From Sphagnum compactum (lineage: Eukaryota > Bryophyta > Sphagnopsida > Sphagnales), in assembly GCA_965153455.1 (NCBI GenBank), contig OZ234499.1, forward strand, positions 6,520,515 through 6,584,514: a stretch of DNA of 64,000 nt, in the 5' to 3' direction. The position numbers and the translations under genes were made by a program. The notes beneath the pieces are model-generated. The model did not search any database. It worked only from the letters and a program-made list of their open reading frames with translations, and was not told the DNA's origin. Below are positions 20,506 through 33,400 of the stretch, piece after piece. Each line of letters opens with the position of its first letter. The first letter of the stretch is position 1.

Positions 20506-22860
20506 CTTGCCTTGGTAGGCAAGGCCAACAAAGTGAAAAGAACAAGAGAACAACAACAACAAAACCCAAGCTAGCATTTCTTCAATGCAAAGCTCTTGTC
20601 ATTTTGAGTAGGCTAAGTTGACCATCTTGGGAGTCTTGGGATTTTGGTGTTGCTAGCACTAGAATAGAATAGAATAGAATAGAATTGATTCTTGCAGGTA
20701 TTGTTGTATGCATGGAAGGATGCTCAACAATTGAAAATCATGAAATTTTTATGGATGAGAGAGAGAGCGAGAGAGAGAGAGAGAGTGTGTGTACGAACTC
20801 ATCTAGAATGGACTGAAAATGCAGTTATAATAGAAGGCTGGGAGGGCCACCTTCCTTCTAATGTATATCAATAGCTTGTGTGGGTGGCCTCCCTGAAGTG
20901 AAGATTATCCATTATTGGCAAGCCAGATTTAGCCAGGAAATTGTTGGGACCAATGCCATTCATCACCTTATTATGATCACAGCACGTGTGGGTAGTTAGT
21001 ACCTGACAAATAGTTGAGTGCCTTTTAGCTCTTTTGCTTGTGCAATAAAATTGATTGCATGTGGAGCCTTCTTTTCTTAGTATGAATCCAACCCAACCAA
21101 ACAAACATCTTTTTTTTTTCACTGGGAAAAAAAGAAAGGCACTTACATCATGTTTTTCTAACAAAAACATCAACAAACACCAACATCATGGTTTTTTCTC
21201 ACCCAAAAAGAGCAACCACATCATGTTTTTCTCACAAAAATACACACACACACTTTTATTTACTCATGCCACACATGAGATTCCTCTTTGCAATTTGGAG
21301 GACTTGACCTTTTGCACACACATGAATGGATGAATGGATGGATGGCTAGCGTTAAACCCACATTCAAAATGTGGGTAAGATGGGATCTATTTATTCAATT
21401 TTTAAATGATTATTATTTTCATCTTGACTTGTGTCAACAATAGTGACCAATATTGGGGACTTCATCCACAACTAAGATGATAGCCATGGTTGTTGGGTGG
21501 TCTTTGCTTGGTTTGTATAAGGCAATAAGGCAAGCATTTAGTTTTTATGGGAAATTCTACCCACCTAACTTATAATAATTGTTGCGAGAAGTTCAGAAGT
21601 TCATGATTGCCTACCAGTGTGGGAGGGACAAAGTTGCAATCTGATGAGGTGATTTGTGTTGTTAGAAGAAGGGATGGCAAGTGCCAAGTTCTTGGGAGCA
21701 AGATATGGTTTTGATTGATTGCAGGGGGGGATTCTTTGGTACTAAGTTGAATCTCAAATTTTTGTTGAATTTGTGTCCTATAGCATTCTATCATCACACC
21801 AAATCTCTTTGTGAAACTTGTCAAGAAATGTCTAGGGAGTGAACTTGAATGTAGTCTAGGGTTGAATTTGTCTCCCATAGTCTTTTCTCTCATCACACCA
21901 AATCTTTTTGTAAGTTAGAAATTCGTGACAATTGCCTAGGTAGGGTTTTCACTCCTCTTTCCTTTAGTGTTGTTTTTAACAAAAAGAAATTGAATCCGTT
22001 GAATGGGAAGCACTTAAATTTTTGTTTTAGGTACGTTTTAGTACATTTTTTTTTTCCCATTGTGGGAAGCAATATGGCAAACGAGATGAAGGAAACTTAA
22101 GATGGGCTAGTCATGAAGCTACTACCACATTCCATGTCAGGGTGAACCCATATTGCTTGAGGGTTTCAAAAATTTACACTACATTGAAGATTCAAAATAC
22201 TTGGGTAGCTTTCATCCCTCGAGGACATTAACCTTTGACCTATAGTGGAAAATTCAAGCAAAAGATTGATTTCAGTCATTGTTACTTTGCTTGTACAAGA
22301 ACTTAATAAGACAATCTCACACCAATAGTACCATATAGGTATTCATTTTGAATAAGTGTTTCAATTGACAAAGCCCTGGTTCATGACACATTTGTGAGGT
22401 AAACTTTGCAATCTTTTTCATTTCTATACGAAATGTCATATGTTATGTTCATTATAATGTTGCCATTAATATAATAAGTGTCATTACCATATTCAAAAAT
22501 CAAATGATTGTGAACCTGTATTTTTTTCAAATTTTTATTTTTGGAGTTTTGTGATCTTTGAAAATTTGACAATTCACAAAAAGAAAAGAAAAATTAGTCA
22601 ACTTTACACTAGAAAAAGAATTTCCAAAAAGACCCAATTCATGGTTGAAAATACAAAAAATGTCCAAAAAAGGAAAAAAAAAAAAAAACAATGGTTGTGA
22701 AGTAAAACTACATGGTTCCATACATTTCTATATGAGTAAACTTTGTGGTTTCATTCATTCTATATGGCTAGCATATGTGATATTTATCATAATTTGGCAT
22801 CAATGTATTATTTTGTTCTATGATAATGCTCAAGTCTAGTGCTGTAAGAAAGACATATTC
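20506..22860. other. Intergenic stretch with microsatellites
   Basis: It contains (GAATA)n near 20663-20685, a GA run at 20758-20786, an ACAC run near 21240 and a GGAT/GAAT run at 21322-21345. Scattered short open frames have no recognisable domain. Confidence 0.4.
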
Positions 22861-22904
22861 TGTGGTTGGTAGTGTTGTTGTTGTCACCATTCTGCAATGG
22901 GTTA

Positions 22905-22930
22905 GGGGAGGGGAGGGGAGGGAGCTGGGG
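22905..22930 (+). other. G-quadruplex-forming motif
   Basis: Three GGGG runs and one GGG run separated by single A residues, followed by AGCT and GGGG. This satisfies the canonical four-run rule with very short loops. Confidence 0.6.
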
Positions 22931-24989
22931 ATATCCTAAAGAAAAAAGAAAAGTTTGTTTTTTTGTGTTTTTTTTTTTTTTTGGGATGTTTCAAGTTGAT
23001 CCAGAAGGAATATATATATATATATATATAACTTTCTTCTGGAAAGTCACAGTGATGGACTCCCTGATTTGATTCTTTATATGATGTATTGTTATTATTA
23101 TTTTCCTTCTTTTTCTTTGACAGGGAGAATAGTTGTCACTTTTTGGACTATTTGTTCAGCATTTGTCCACATGTCATTTTTTTTGTTTTATTTTACTTTT
23201 CAAACTATTATTGCCTGCTGTTTGTCTCACTAAGCAAAAAAAAACACAGTTCTTCAACCTCTGTTGTTTCACTAAGGTAGAACTGCCTATGACCAATCAT
23301 TACCCTATCATCGATCGTTTCTTTAGATCTTCATCTGCGCTTCATTTTGAGTGATTTAAAATGTTGTGGGAGCCCTGCCTCAAGCTCTAGAAAATCATCT
23401 TTGAAGTGCAAATGAAAAGGAGTAATGAAAAAATAGTAAGAAGAAAAATAACTTTCCAACTCACAAAACACGGTTTTTTTTTTTTTTTTTTTTTCTTTTG
23501 GGACCCTCCTACTTTCAAAGCTTCTAACTTTTTCATTTCTTGTTCATTTTAACTGATTTAAAGTGCTATAGGAGCATCACCTTCAATTCTACACATTATA
23601 TTGGAATTTTAATAGCAACAGAGCAACATACAAGGAAATTTTTGGGTGATTGGGGTTAGGTGTTGTAGTGTTGGGTGGTTTGTATTCTTGAGTTTTTGAC
23701 TCCCTCTATTTTGGGGGCTGTAACTTTCTCAATTCTAATTTGTTTTTGACGAGTTTTAGTGCATCAGATGTGCCAACAAGAAGGGTTCAAGTTTTGTTTG
23801 GACACCAGAAACAACAGAACCTCCCCTTGGATCCAGCCTGCCCTGAGCGCTTAAGTGATCGCTCATGGGCTGTTCTACCCCAGATGGAAAAAAAAAAAAG
23901 GTAAGAAATTGTTGAGGCTCAAAGATGGGTCCTTGATTGGGTGAGTCATTTCACTCCCATGTAAAATCCTCCAGATATTTTGGTAGTGTAAATGTAGGGC
24001 GTCTTACATGATGGTAACCAGGTGTTAGTTAGCCCACTAGTGGGCATGTTCCAAAAAGTGAAACACCCATTGAGGTGAGTATCATGGTTTTTTGCCCAAA
24101 AAAGTAAAAACTCAGTCAATTTTTACACCATGCAACCCTAAACCCAACCCTAGGCCTTCCTATGTACACTAGTGACACTATTTTCATGTGACAAAGATTT
24201 AGGATGGAATCACAATAATAATGCAATCCAGTACATACGTAGTAGTCCGATCACCCAATAATTTGTGTTTTTTCCCCTCCCTTTTTCGCAAACCTTTATT
24301 CGTTTTTTTAGCTTCGAGACAAAGAGCTCCACAATTTATTCCAATTGTTTCTCTCGTCCTCAAGATTTTTTTTCCTTTTTGTTTTAATTAGATACAAATC
24401 TGGAACATGTCACATATATAGAAAGAGTGCGTGCATTATTATGATTATGAATATGTGTGCTTTCGCCTTCTTCTTACTTATACTTGGTACAAACTTAGAA
24501 GGTCGAACCTAACATCCATCCACCTTAGTTAGCAACCAGGATGCACATCCCAAGATAAAAGAAAGATTGAGAGTTCATTTGTTATTGTGACTGACCGACT
24601 GAATGTTGTTGTTTGATTGATTGGGATGTCTGATTGGGGCCTTCTCATGCACCCAATTTTGGCCCCTTGTTACCCGCTCTCTTCTTCTTTCCCTTGTCCT
24701 ACTGGGTCTCCACCACCTCCCCCCCCCACTCTCCCACAACCTCAAGTCCATCAATCCAGGCTCACTTCCTTTCACTCCAGCTTGCTCTACATCTTGTAGC
24801 ACGTCTGTGGTGGAGTCCTGGAAAAAAAATTTAAACGAAGGAAAAATTGAAGCAAAATTATTTCAATATTCTCAAAATATTTCAAAAGACTCTTCATTTT
24901 CCTTCCCAAAAAAAAAAATTCTTTGAAAAACATGATTTTTGAAATTTTAAATATTTCTAGAAAAAATTGTCTTTGTGATTAAAAAAAAA
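22931..24989. other. Intergenic stretch
   Basis: Contains poly(T) at 22971-22982 and 23473-23494 and an (AT)n run at about 23011-23030. A single monomer-like match (23978-24014) to the 45-bp tandem repeat at 54183-54367 is present, and a telomeric-like AACCCTAAACCCAACCC lies near 24136. No gene recognised. Confidence 0.45.
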
Positions 24990-25138
24990 AGTGCCAAAGT
25001 CACTAGATTTCAAGGATTTTTATTAATTTTGCCAGCAGGTAGCTAAAAATATAGCAGGATTCTTAAATTTTTCTATTTTCCAAATTTTGGCTAATTCCTC
25101 TTGTGGATGATTGCCAATGTGGCTACATCACAAAATTG
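24990..25138 (-). repeat. Dispersed repeat R3, inverted copy
   Basis: Matches 13030-13303: GTCACTAGATTTCAAGGA, ATAGCAGGATTCTTAAA, TTTTGGCTAATTCCTCTTG and the end GGCTACATCACAAAATTG. Confidence 0.7.
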
Positions 25139-26306
25139 ATTGAACTGGATATAAAATATTACTACGAGCTCAACAAGAACAGGACAACATTTAGAACTCT
25201 AGACTCAAACATTCAGACTTGATGAGCACAGATCTAGTCCACTTCATAAGCTCAACAATCCATACCTTACTACTACCTTAGCAGCTTCATCACAAATTAT
25301 ATTATTTTTTAAAATGTTGAAGTTTTCAGGATTTTTTTTTCTCAAATTAAAAGAAAATTGTGAAGGAAAATGTTGAATCTTCAGGAATATTCTATTTGTT
25401 GAAATGAAAATCTCAAAATTAATTAATTATTTGACAGAATTGTGTCAAAGTCACCAAGGTACTACAGTATCTGGTGGGTAAAACAGACCCCACCCTCTTT
25501 GGCCCGTCCAAAGACCTACCTTAGTAAACAAGGCCAACCATGGTAGAGTTGGTTTCCAGACTAGCCACCCACCTAACCTCATGCTCTCATTCTGGTTCAC
25601 TGAGTTACATGATGGGTCAAGGATTATTTCTACTACCACAAAAAAGATTTAAATAAAATAAAATAAAATAATTTAGTTTTTTTTATGCATGTAGCATAAT
25701 ATTTTTCTCCTTATTCAGCTGCTTTCCATGCAATAATCACCTAAAGGGTGAATGATTTCGGGTGGGCGGGGTGAGCTGTTGTAAGTCAATGTGGTGTGTG
25801 TACATCCTGCAAATTTCTGCCAAGCATGATGATGCTACTAACTTAGGTACACTGGATCTCTGGCCCATCCTTGATGATACAATACATACTTGATTCACCA
25901 TGAAACATCCCATCATAGCCTATCCTTTGCCCAAAGTTGTGTTATTGTAAATTATATACATTTGCCAAAGCAAAATGGCTACAAGTCTTTCCCAGTGTTT
26001 TGTGGGTAAGAATCATCAATTCCAGCTAATAAGAACTGAACTGGAATTCAATCTGATTTTCAGAATCTAAACTGAAATCTGAAACTGGGTACTTAATTCT
26101 ATTATACATGGAACAGGAACCCAAACTAAGATACATGCTTTTGGGTGGGGGGAGAGGGGATGAAAGAAAAGTTGACTAGAGCCAGGGTTAACCATGTTCA
26201 CCATTAGTTCCAATTTCAGTTGGTAAGAACCAAACTGGAACTGGGTTTGATTTTCCAAATTGGAATTCTCTTGAACAACCAGACCCAGAATGTCAATTTC
26301 ATTTGT
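25139..26306. other. Intergenic stretch without recognised features
   Basis: AT-rich, with a short (AATAA)n run near 25650. No coding block or terminal repeat was identified. Confidence 0.35.
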
Positions 26307-26741
26307 ACTAGTCTGGCCTGTGCCGTTGGCCCAAGCGTTACCACATCTTCAACTGATTTACCCTTCCAAAACCTGGTTTTTTGGAATTTATTTGAATTTT
26401 CAGCAGCAGAAATCACTTAAAAATCAGTATCTCGCACATTCCGAATCCAAATCTTACCAAATAAATTCCATTGAATCCTGCCCATCAAGATCTTTCCAAT
26501 AACAGCAAAGACGTATTCCAATTCCTCCCAATTTTTCAGCTACGATTTAATTTAATTTTTAGTAAAGAAATTATTCAATATTCAAGAACTTTTGCATCGC
26601 AAGTCCAAACATCATGGAACCAAGCCCATGCACCCCTCCTCATCAAGAGCTTTCCAAAGACACCAAGAACACGATCTGCAGCATCCTGGTTCAGTGGATC
26701 TCATAACTACAAGACAAACTACCTTCCTTCATAGATAGATA
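26307..26741 (+). repeat. Dispersed repeat R1, copy B
   Basis: Same ends as copy A (ACTAGTCTGGCCTGTGCC to CTTCATAGATAGATA) and alignable throughout. It carries CAGCAGAAATCACTT, which copy A lacks, so copy A has a small internal deletion. Confidence 0.8.
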
Positions 26742-27459
26742 TGGAATCAAAACTCAGACAGCAGAGTTATTTGTCGAGTCTTGTGAACGGGGGTGAGAAC
26801 TCCCAGTCTTGGCATAATAGGGCATCAAACATGTAACTGAGAATGAAAATTTTACAAAACGAAATACCTGGAACCCAAACTAGTTTTTCTAGCAATTTTG
26901 GTGATACACTTAGTTTCACCCTGTCTTTCCTTTTTCCTGAGCACCTCCACCTGCTGCTACATTTTTTTTTTCACAGCTCCTACCTGTACAACTACTATAA
27001 TTACTCTTGAACCTTGTGCAAAAAATGATGAGTTTCAGCATTTCATACTGAGATTTAATAAAATTTCATTACTTGTGGATATCACTGAAAGAGGGGATAG
27101 GGGGTGAAAGCAGGCCCAAAGACATGATGAAGAGACGATGACCTTACAGATGTCTCCAGTTTTATTTTTCTTTTAGAACTGGAACCTAAGCTTCTTCAAT
27201 AAAAGAGTAAAGAACCACCCAACACTTGCCATATCCAGAAATCCAGTCACAGTTTTGAGAAAAGTTTCGCAACGCAAGGATTCATTTACTGGCTTCAAGC
27301 AAGGGATGTAAGGATGCTCCTTGCCTAGATGTTCTTATTGACCTCCTAAAATATGGAGGATCATATCAATTGTTGGCTTGCACCATCAACATGAAAGTTA
27401 ATGACTGCCTATGTCACACATGTAACTTTCTATTGAACAATGTTTCTTTTTCATGATTA

Positions 27460-27800
27460 GATATTGTCGGGTCATTTGATACCTGTAAAGCACTCCGAGA
27501 TAATTTGTAGTGTATGTGGAGGGCACCTTTATGTCCATGAATTTCCCTCTTAGAAATTGGGAAGGAAATTATGCTTACTTATAGGTGTAAGAACCTTATC
27601 ACTATTGAGGAGTAGACACAAGAATTCTCCCATTCATATGCCTCATGTTCTACATAGGTTCGGTTCATGATGAATTTCACCTTGTGCCTTACCCTAGGTA
27701 AAGCCCATGGGTGAGGGACATTCTCAAAATGTGGGGCTGGACATCCTAAGCCCATTACTTTGAGAATGCCCCCACCCTAGACTTCAGAATTTTCTAACAA
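27460..27800. repeat. Dispersed repeat R5, copy 1
   Basis: Contains AAAGCACTCCGAGATAATTT, then GACATTCTCAAAATGTGGGG and GAGAATGCCCCCACCCTAG. Related segments are at 28520-28840 and 33180-33400. The inner GACATTCTCAAA and TTTGAGAATGCC pair as a hairpin. Ends are not defined. Confidence 0.55.
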
Positions 27801-28519
27801 AGAAAAGACTCAGTCCTTGATTTTCTTAAGGGCAGTTCCAATTAGGGTTTTCCTGATTTTCCAGGACTTGGGTTACTTATAGGAGACATCTCAGATGAGT
27901 GGTACTCAAAATGGGTGCAACAAGTGGAATCAGAATGCTTCTAATTAACCTCACAAACCCCTTAGAGTGCATGAAAGTTGGAGCTTAAGGTCGTAATAAA
28001 GAGCCACAGCTTGTGGAGGCTGGAAAGAAATACCAGACAGCCTTGGCAATGTTCCAATTCTCGACACAAAAAAATTTACAGATCAAAGATTTGTGAAGCA
28101 AAATGAAGAATTTTTAGCAGATTCCAGAATATTTTACTTTTTTAAAGATTGAATCTTCAAAATAAAATAATTGTGCAGCATTGAAATATTGAACTTGCCA
28201 TGGCAGTAGGTAACTACAATAATTGTCCAATAAATTTCTAATTTGGTGATGATTCAGAGTGCCTTCACAATTGCCCCCTCATTTTTCTCCTGGTAGCAAC
28301 TGGGAAATTCTCAACAATCCCAACAAATTCTAACACTTTTGGAGTGGGTCCAAAGGAAGGAAATGGGTACCTAGTTCTATTGTGTTTGTTATACCTAATG
28401 ATGATACTTGAAATTTGTGCACTCCAAGAAACACATGAAATCATAAGGAAACCCACAGCTCCCATTCAAATGGGCCCCCTCAATGTTTTCAAGTGTAATT
28501 TATAATACACACACACACA

Positions 28520-28840
28520 CACACAAAGCACTCAGAGAAATTCCCTAGTGTATTTAGAGTCAGCTTGTGAAAATTTGGGAATAATACATCCTCCAATACC
28601 TTGGTCTTACACCTTCCACAACGTGACGCACATTTGTAGAGCCTTGTGATTTACCAATGTTTATGCTCATCATAATGTTCACTACGTGCTTTAAGATGGG
28701 TAAGGCTGGATAGGTTGGGAACATTCCTGAAATGCAAGGCCCAACTCAATTACCTAAATCATTATCTTAGCCCCCTTCTTTTTGGGAATATCCCCAACCC
28801 TAGGGGCCTTACCCAAGGTTATAGAGCAAGCAAACTTGTT
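28520..28840. repeat. Dispersed repeat R5, copy 2
   Basis: Starts just after an (AC)n run with AAAGCACTCAGAGAAATTCC. It continues to GGGAACATTCCTGAAATGCA and GGGAATATCCCCAACCCTAG, in the same order as at 27460-27800. Confidence 0.5.
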
Positions 28841-30995
28841 ATGAACTTCTTTAATCCCTAAACATCAGGGTGGACCAATTTGGTCCACTTTTGTAGTGTA
28901 TTTGTGAATTCCTTGACATTTAGGGGTAAGTTAACTTACAAACACAACAATTGGGTGTCGTGTTTGTTGTTGCCTGGAGGGAACAGATAGTCCATGAGTC
29001 CCAATGAACTAGTTACTACTTTAGCTTCCTACCACGAAAGAGGGACTAGCTCTCTCCCTTCTTTGGTTCTTGTGGGCGGCCTGTCTTATGACCTTTCTTT
29101 GGCCTTCCCTTTTGTCTTTCGTGTGATGGTTCAGACCATTGGCTCTTATTTTTGGATTTTTTGCTTCCTCTTACTACTTTATAGAACACATGCCATGAGT
29201 ACCCAAATCAATGTATGGAAAAGAAAAAAGAAGGAAAAAAAAAGCTCATCATTCATTCAATTCACTAAAACAAAATTCTTTTCTTTTTCTGCGTGATTTT
29301 GGAGAGTGTGTACCATGTTGTCAGAATTAGGGTTTTGCAAAGGCCAAAAAATAAAATAAAATAAAATAAAAACCTTCGAATGGGGAGGTATATAAGTATG
29401 CAACACACCTAACTTTGACAACTGTCTGTTTTCTCTTATTATCGACAACAACAACAAACTTCCTTTGGACAAGACTCTACATGGGTTGTGACAGCATGAA
29501 GCCAGGCATTGCACAGATCAAAGCAACTGTTGCTTCTGCATGCTGTCACCACTCAATTTTTGTTTTAAAGAGAAGAGAAGAGAATGTCACTTTTACTTTT
29601 AATAATTTATCACAAGAAACAACACAAAAGCTCTTGCCACAATCTCTTTCTTTCAGAACTTTTTGCAGCTGTCATCATGTTGTGGGGATAAGACTTGATC
29701 TGTGTAGCCTTCTGCACAAGAGGGTTTCTCTTACAACTGTTGCCTTTCAGAAGTTTATTGTTCTAATATCAACCTTTGATGAGCATAACCAGCCTAGTCA
29801 TGGTATCGAGATGTTTCTAAACTTTCATACTAGCCTCATGCTGGTTATATTCGGTACTTTCTTCAACTTTCATATCAGCCTGGTCCTAGTATTGGGTACT
29901 CTTTTAAACTCTTTTTTTTTCTCTGCTTTTGATAACTATGAACAGCAATCCGTTGCTAGATAGGCAAGTGATAAAGGGTTTGACATTGAGGGTTTAAACC
30001 CTCAAGGGATGGTGGCTAGAGTTTTTTTTGGGCTAATTTTTCCAACTTGACGAATTATCTTTAGAAAATGAAAAAATACACAATTTTTCTTTTAGTTTTT
30101 AAGGATGTTTTGGGTCATTTTTTGAAAAAAATAAAAAATAAAAAATTGGTCACATCTAGACCTAGGCACTTCCGAGGTCATCACTTGTAGGAGCACTTTT
30201 GTAAGAAATGCTACAGCCCACCGAAGACAGTCACCATTTAAATGCTGATTAATGCTGGGGATCCTTGGCAATGGACCTACTTCATGAATTTGAGGGAAAA
30301 AAAAACCCTAATGGTGACAAGAAATTTATGTACTTTTTAGAACCAACCGTCTTAGTCCTTGGCGCTGGGTCCAAGAGTGATTTTCGGTTGGTATGAGGTA
30401 CCCATAGTACAAGGGCAGTTTCAGCACATGTTTGCAGAATAATTAATTAAATAATTAAATAAAAATTAAAAATTCCACTGGAAAATATAAAATTTCACCA
30501 AAAAAACAATTCTGTAAGAAGAGTTTTTTTTAACTTATCAGTTCTAAAAATAATACCTGTAATTTGAAGCCAAAGATGCGAACATAGTACTATGGTAATT
30601 ATATGTTGAAACTGATAAAACTCATACAAGGTTGGTATTACCTCAGGTCCCTAGTCTCTACCAGGCTGGATTTGGTACAAGGCTGATGTTGCCTCAGGTC
30701 ATGCCCACAAGTCCCATGCTACCGATCTGGATACCATTTGCAGGCCCATATGCCTGACCAACACTGCTAGTCACCAGTCTTCTTCTCCGGAAGTCTGGGG
30801 AAAGAAGGACTTATGACTTATGTAAGTTGTTGGAAATGGCAGGCCATTGCTCCCCATTGCCAACAACCACAACAACAGGCCAGTTTATATATAATTGAAG
30901 GGGGGAATACTCTTGTTTGCACTTGGATCACAACAAATTATTGCTTTTTATCACAATCACAACAACATGGTTGCATTGACCTTTTTCTTTCCTTT
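28841..30995. other. Intergenic stretch
   Basis: The longest open frame (29415-29963) has no recognisable motif, and its 3' part overlaps diverged short repeats of the CATACTAGCCTCATGCTGG type. The segment 30640-30780 resembles 3640-3840 and 52180-52330 (blocks such as ACCAGGCTGG and CTGAGGCAATACC). These are probably pieces of another old repeat. Confidence 0.4.
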
Positions 30996-31019
30996 GGGGG
31001 GGGGACGGGGGGAGGGGGG
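30996..31019 (+). other. G-rich tract with quadruplex potential
   Basis: Runs of nine, six and six G separated by AC and A. The long first run can supply two of the four needed G-tracts. Confidence 0.5.
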
Positions 31020-31082
31020 CTTCCTCCAATGCATAGGGAGGTACGGGCCTGTGGCCCAATCTCTGCAGCAATTTTTGTATAG

Positions 31083-31285
31083 TAGAAGTAGAAATAACCA
31101 TCGAAAAAATCTATCGTAGAAGGGGATATTTTCCATGGTTTAGGGTTTAGTAATAACCATAGAAAAAATCTATTAGATAGAGGGCATATTTTCCATGGTT
31201 TAGGGTTTAGAAATAACCATAGAAAAAAAGTATCATCTAGGGCATAATTCTCTGGTTTAGGGTTTAGAAATAACCATAGAAAAGC
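31083..31285 (+). repeat. 60-bp minisatellite carrying a telomeric dimer
   Basis: Units contain AAATAACCATAGAAAAAA, then a TAT-rich middle, then CCATGGTTTAGGGTTTAG or its variant. The telomeric dimer occurs at about 31137, 31197 and 31255, giving an almost exact 60-bp period, with a final partial unit. Confidence 0.8.
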
Positions 31286-31446
31286 ATGAGAAATAGGGTT
31301 TTGTTGTGGAAGGAGAGGATTAGCTTGTTCTTCTAGGTAGGACTATTTCTACTGATGCCACACTTGACAACCGTGTTTTATTTCTAAAAACACAAATGTG
31401 GTGAATTTTTGCGGAGAAAAAACATTTTACACTGAAAAACATGTCT

Positions 31447-31625
31447 GGGGGGGGGGGGGGGGCGCTGCATACTGCATACCTGGCAGAATCTAACACACAG
31501 TCAGTCGTGCATGTGTCCACACAAACCCTATTTCAAATTAACCCTTTGTATGGTGGATTCTGCCAGGTACGCAGACTTGCCAGGTTGGCAAGCCTGGGGT
31601 CTGCATATGTGTACCTGGCAGAATC
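31447..31625 (+). repeat. G16 run followed by direct and inverted TACCTGGCAGAATC copies
   Basis: A 16-base G run (31447-31462) precedes TACCTGGCAGAATC at 31477-31490. The exact inverse is at 31556-31569 and a second direct copy is at 31612-31625. The first and second, or second and third, can pair as 14-bp stems. Confidence 0.7.
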
Positions 31626-31779
31626 TATCGTATAACACAGCCCACTCTGTTTGGGATCAAAACGGGCAAGGAATTCCATGGGAACGCAGCAGAATCTGCT
31701 GGCCCCGCAATCTGCAACAACGGGTTGGTCAATTATGCAGAATTAAAGAGTTTAATAAACCCTAACAGAAGTCCTCTTA

Positions 31780-32124
31780 GAGCATCTCCAACTGTGATCG
31801 GTATGTGATCCTGCACAGTAAAATTAGATGAAGAAAATCTAACATATGCTGCTTTGGCTCAGGAAAATGGTTTCGCCTCCGCATAATTGTGCATGTTGCC
31901 GTGGCTGGTAAATGGCACACAGCAGCAGCACTACTGTGCACCTGCAGAAAAGACTGTAAAAAATATGATCTAACTGGTGCTTAGTGTCTCTGATTGGCCT
32001 CTCATAATGATCGGTCCATGTGGTTTGCTATTAGTAGTTCCCCACCTATTTGCTGTCCCAGTTTCAGTTTCATGTGTGGGGTTGCAAAAGAGTACATAAC
32101 AGCTGAGTACAGCTGGAGATGCTC
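31780..32124. mobile_element. PIF/Harbinger-type MITE, copy 1 (345 bp)
   Basis: Starts GAGCATCTCCAACTG and ends CAGCTGGAGATGCTC. It is alignable with 49790-50116, including TATGTGATCCTGCACAGTAA and GGGGTTGCAAAAGAGTACAT. The flanks are TTA on the left and ATA on the right, consistent with a TTA duplication that has mutated. It carries an insertion or expansion with CAGCAGCAGCAC that copy 2 lacks. Confidence 0.75.
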
Positions 32125-33179
32125 ATATGTAAAAGAAAAGAAAGGGGATCTAAACTCTAAACACAAAAGTCCTCATCAAAAAACATAAGCCTTTGTAAAG
32201 CCCGTCCATTTTAGTGTTAAAAGAAGAGGTCAAGCTTTTTAAATAGAGGGTAATTCTCCTGCCCAAAGGTGTTAGCAACCATAAAACTTAATTCACTTTT
32301 GTACTGTTCTTTTAAGAAATTTAGTATGATACCTGGGGGTACCAAGTATCACAATTAAAAATTGGACAAGTAACATGGATATTTTGAAAATCGAAACACC
32401 AACCTCTGGAAGCATTTCACTTTTCAAAATGCCCACTCACTGCTGATAACAATCAATTAGAGCATATAAGGCACCCTCCATTTACACTGCTACAAAGTAG
32501 GAAGGGTTTTCCATTTATAAGAAGCACAAAGAAGGTTTCAGGTCAAGTGTTTTTTAGTTGTACTTTTGCATCTGTTGAATACCTACTGTGGCACATGCCC
32601 ATCACAACCGTCTTCTTTCTCTCTATATGCACATTGCACAGCTGGTTCTGTTGTAAGCTGTGACTGATTCCAGACATCAATCCTTTTGTTATCAATCCTT
32701 TTGATTGTTTTGGTTTTCCTCTCGTGTGTTTACATTTGCTTTGACATGCCTTGTACTTATTGTGGATGGATTTCCATCCTTGTTGATATATATCTATATA
32801 TACAGGGTTTGCTTTTTGTTCCAGGCATATAAAATGCAAAATCTGCAGTGTGAGTGTGGTGTGAAGATTAGTAAACAAATTATTCACATTTTATTTGGAG
32901 GCTTATTGCTTTTTCAGGTTTCCCTTCCCTTTCCTTTTCTGATATGTTTCTTGCTACTGGTGGAGACTCTGGTACATAATTTGCTCCTTTGCCCGTTTGG
33001 TATTCACTTTGAGTTTTGCTTTTCTTGGTTAAGACTTGGGTTTTCTCTCTTTGTTCTTCCTTTCCCCCTTTGTCAGGTGCTTTGTTTAATGAAGCTGTCA
33101 AGGTTTCATCATTTGAAGGGTACCTTATATTGGCAAATCTACTTCCTCTTATTTAGGAGTCATCTTATGCCTACTTATG
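32125..33179. other. Intergenic stretch
   Basis: Has a 169-codon hydrophobic open frame at 32705-33214 with no known motif. No splice structure or homologue could be recognised. Confidence 0.35.
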
Positions 33180-33400
33180 GGCATAAGATCCCTCCCTCCA
33201 CTCTTAAGGAGTAGGCAAAAGAACCCTTTAGCTCTAATGCCTCACCAAACTACAAATGTTCAGGTTTGCAACAACATTTCCCTTGTGCTTCACAAAAGGT
33301 AAAAGCCTTAGGGTGGTGGACATTCACTCTTTGTTATAGGCCCCATATTTTGGGGAATGCCCCTCCCCAATACTGACAACTTTATCCTTTACTATAATCT
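33180..33400. repeat. Dispersed repeat R5, copy 3 (partial)
   Basis: Contains AGGAGTAGGCAAAAGAAC, GGTGGACATTCACTC and TTTTGGGGAATGCCCCTCCC, in the same order as the corresponding blocks at 27590-27800. Confidence 0.5.

Noticed and set aside
27900-27960. LTR retrotransposon primer-binding site (AAGTGGAATCAGAATGC)
   Set aside because: It only loosely resembles the usual TGGTATCAGAGC signal, and no LTR pair or gag-pol sequence was found nearby.
29415-29963. 182-codon open frame on the + strand
   Set aside because: No domain, no splice context, and its 3' part overlaps diverged short repeats; the length alone is not convincing in 64 kb of AT-rich DNA.
32705-33214. 169-codon hydrophobic open frame
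   Set aside because: T-rich sequence gives Phe, Leu and Ile by composition, and part of it overlaps repeat R5; no known motif.
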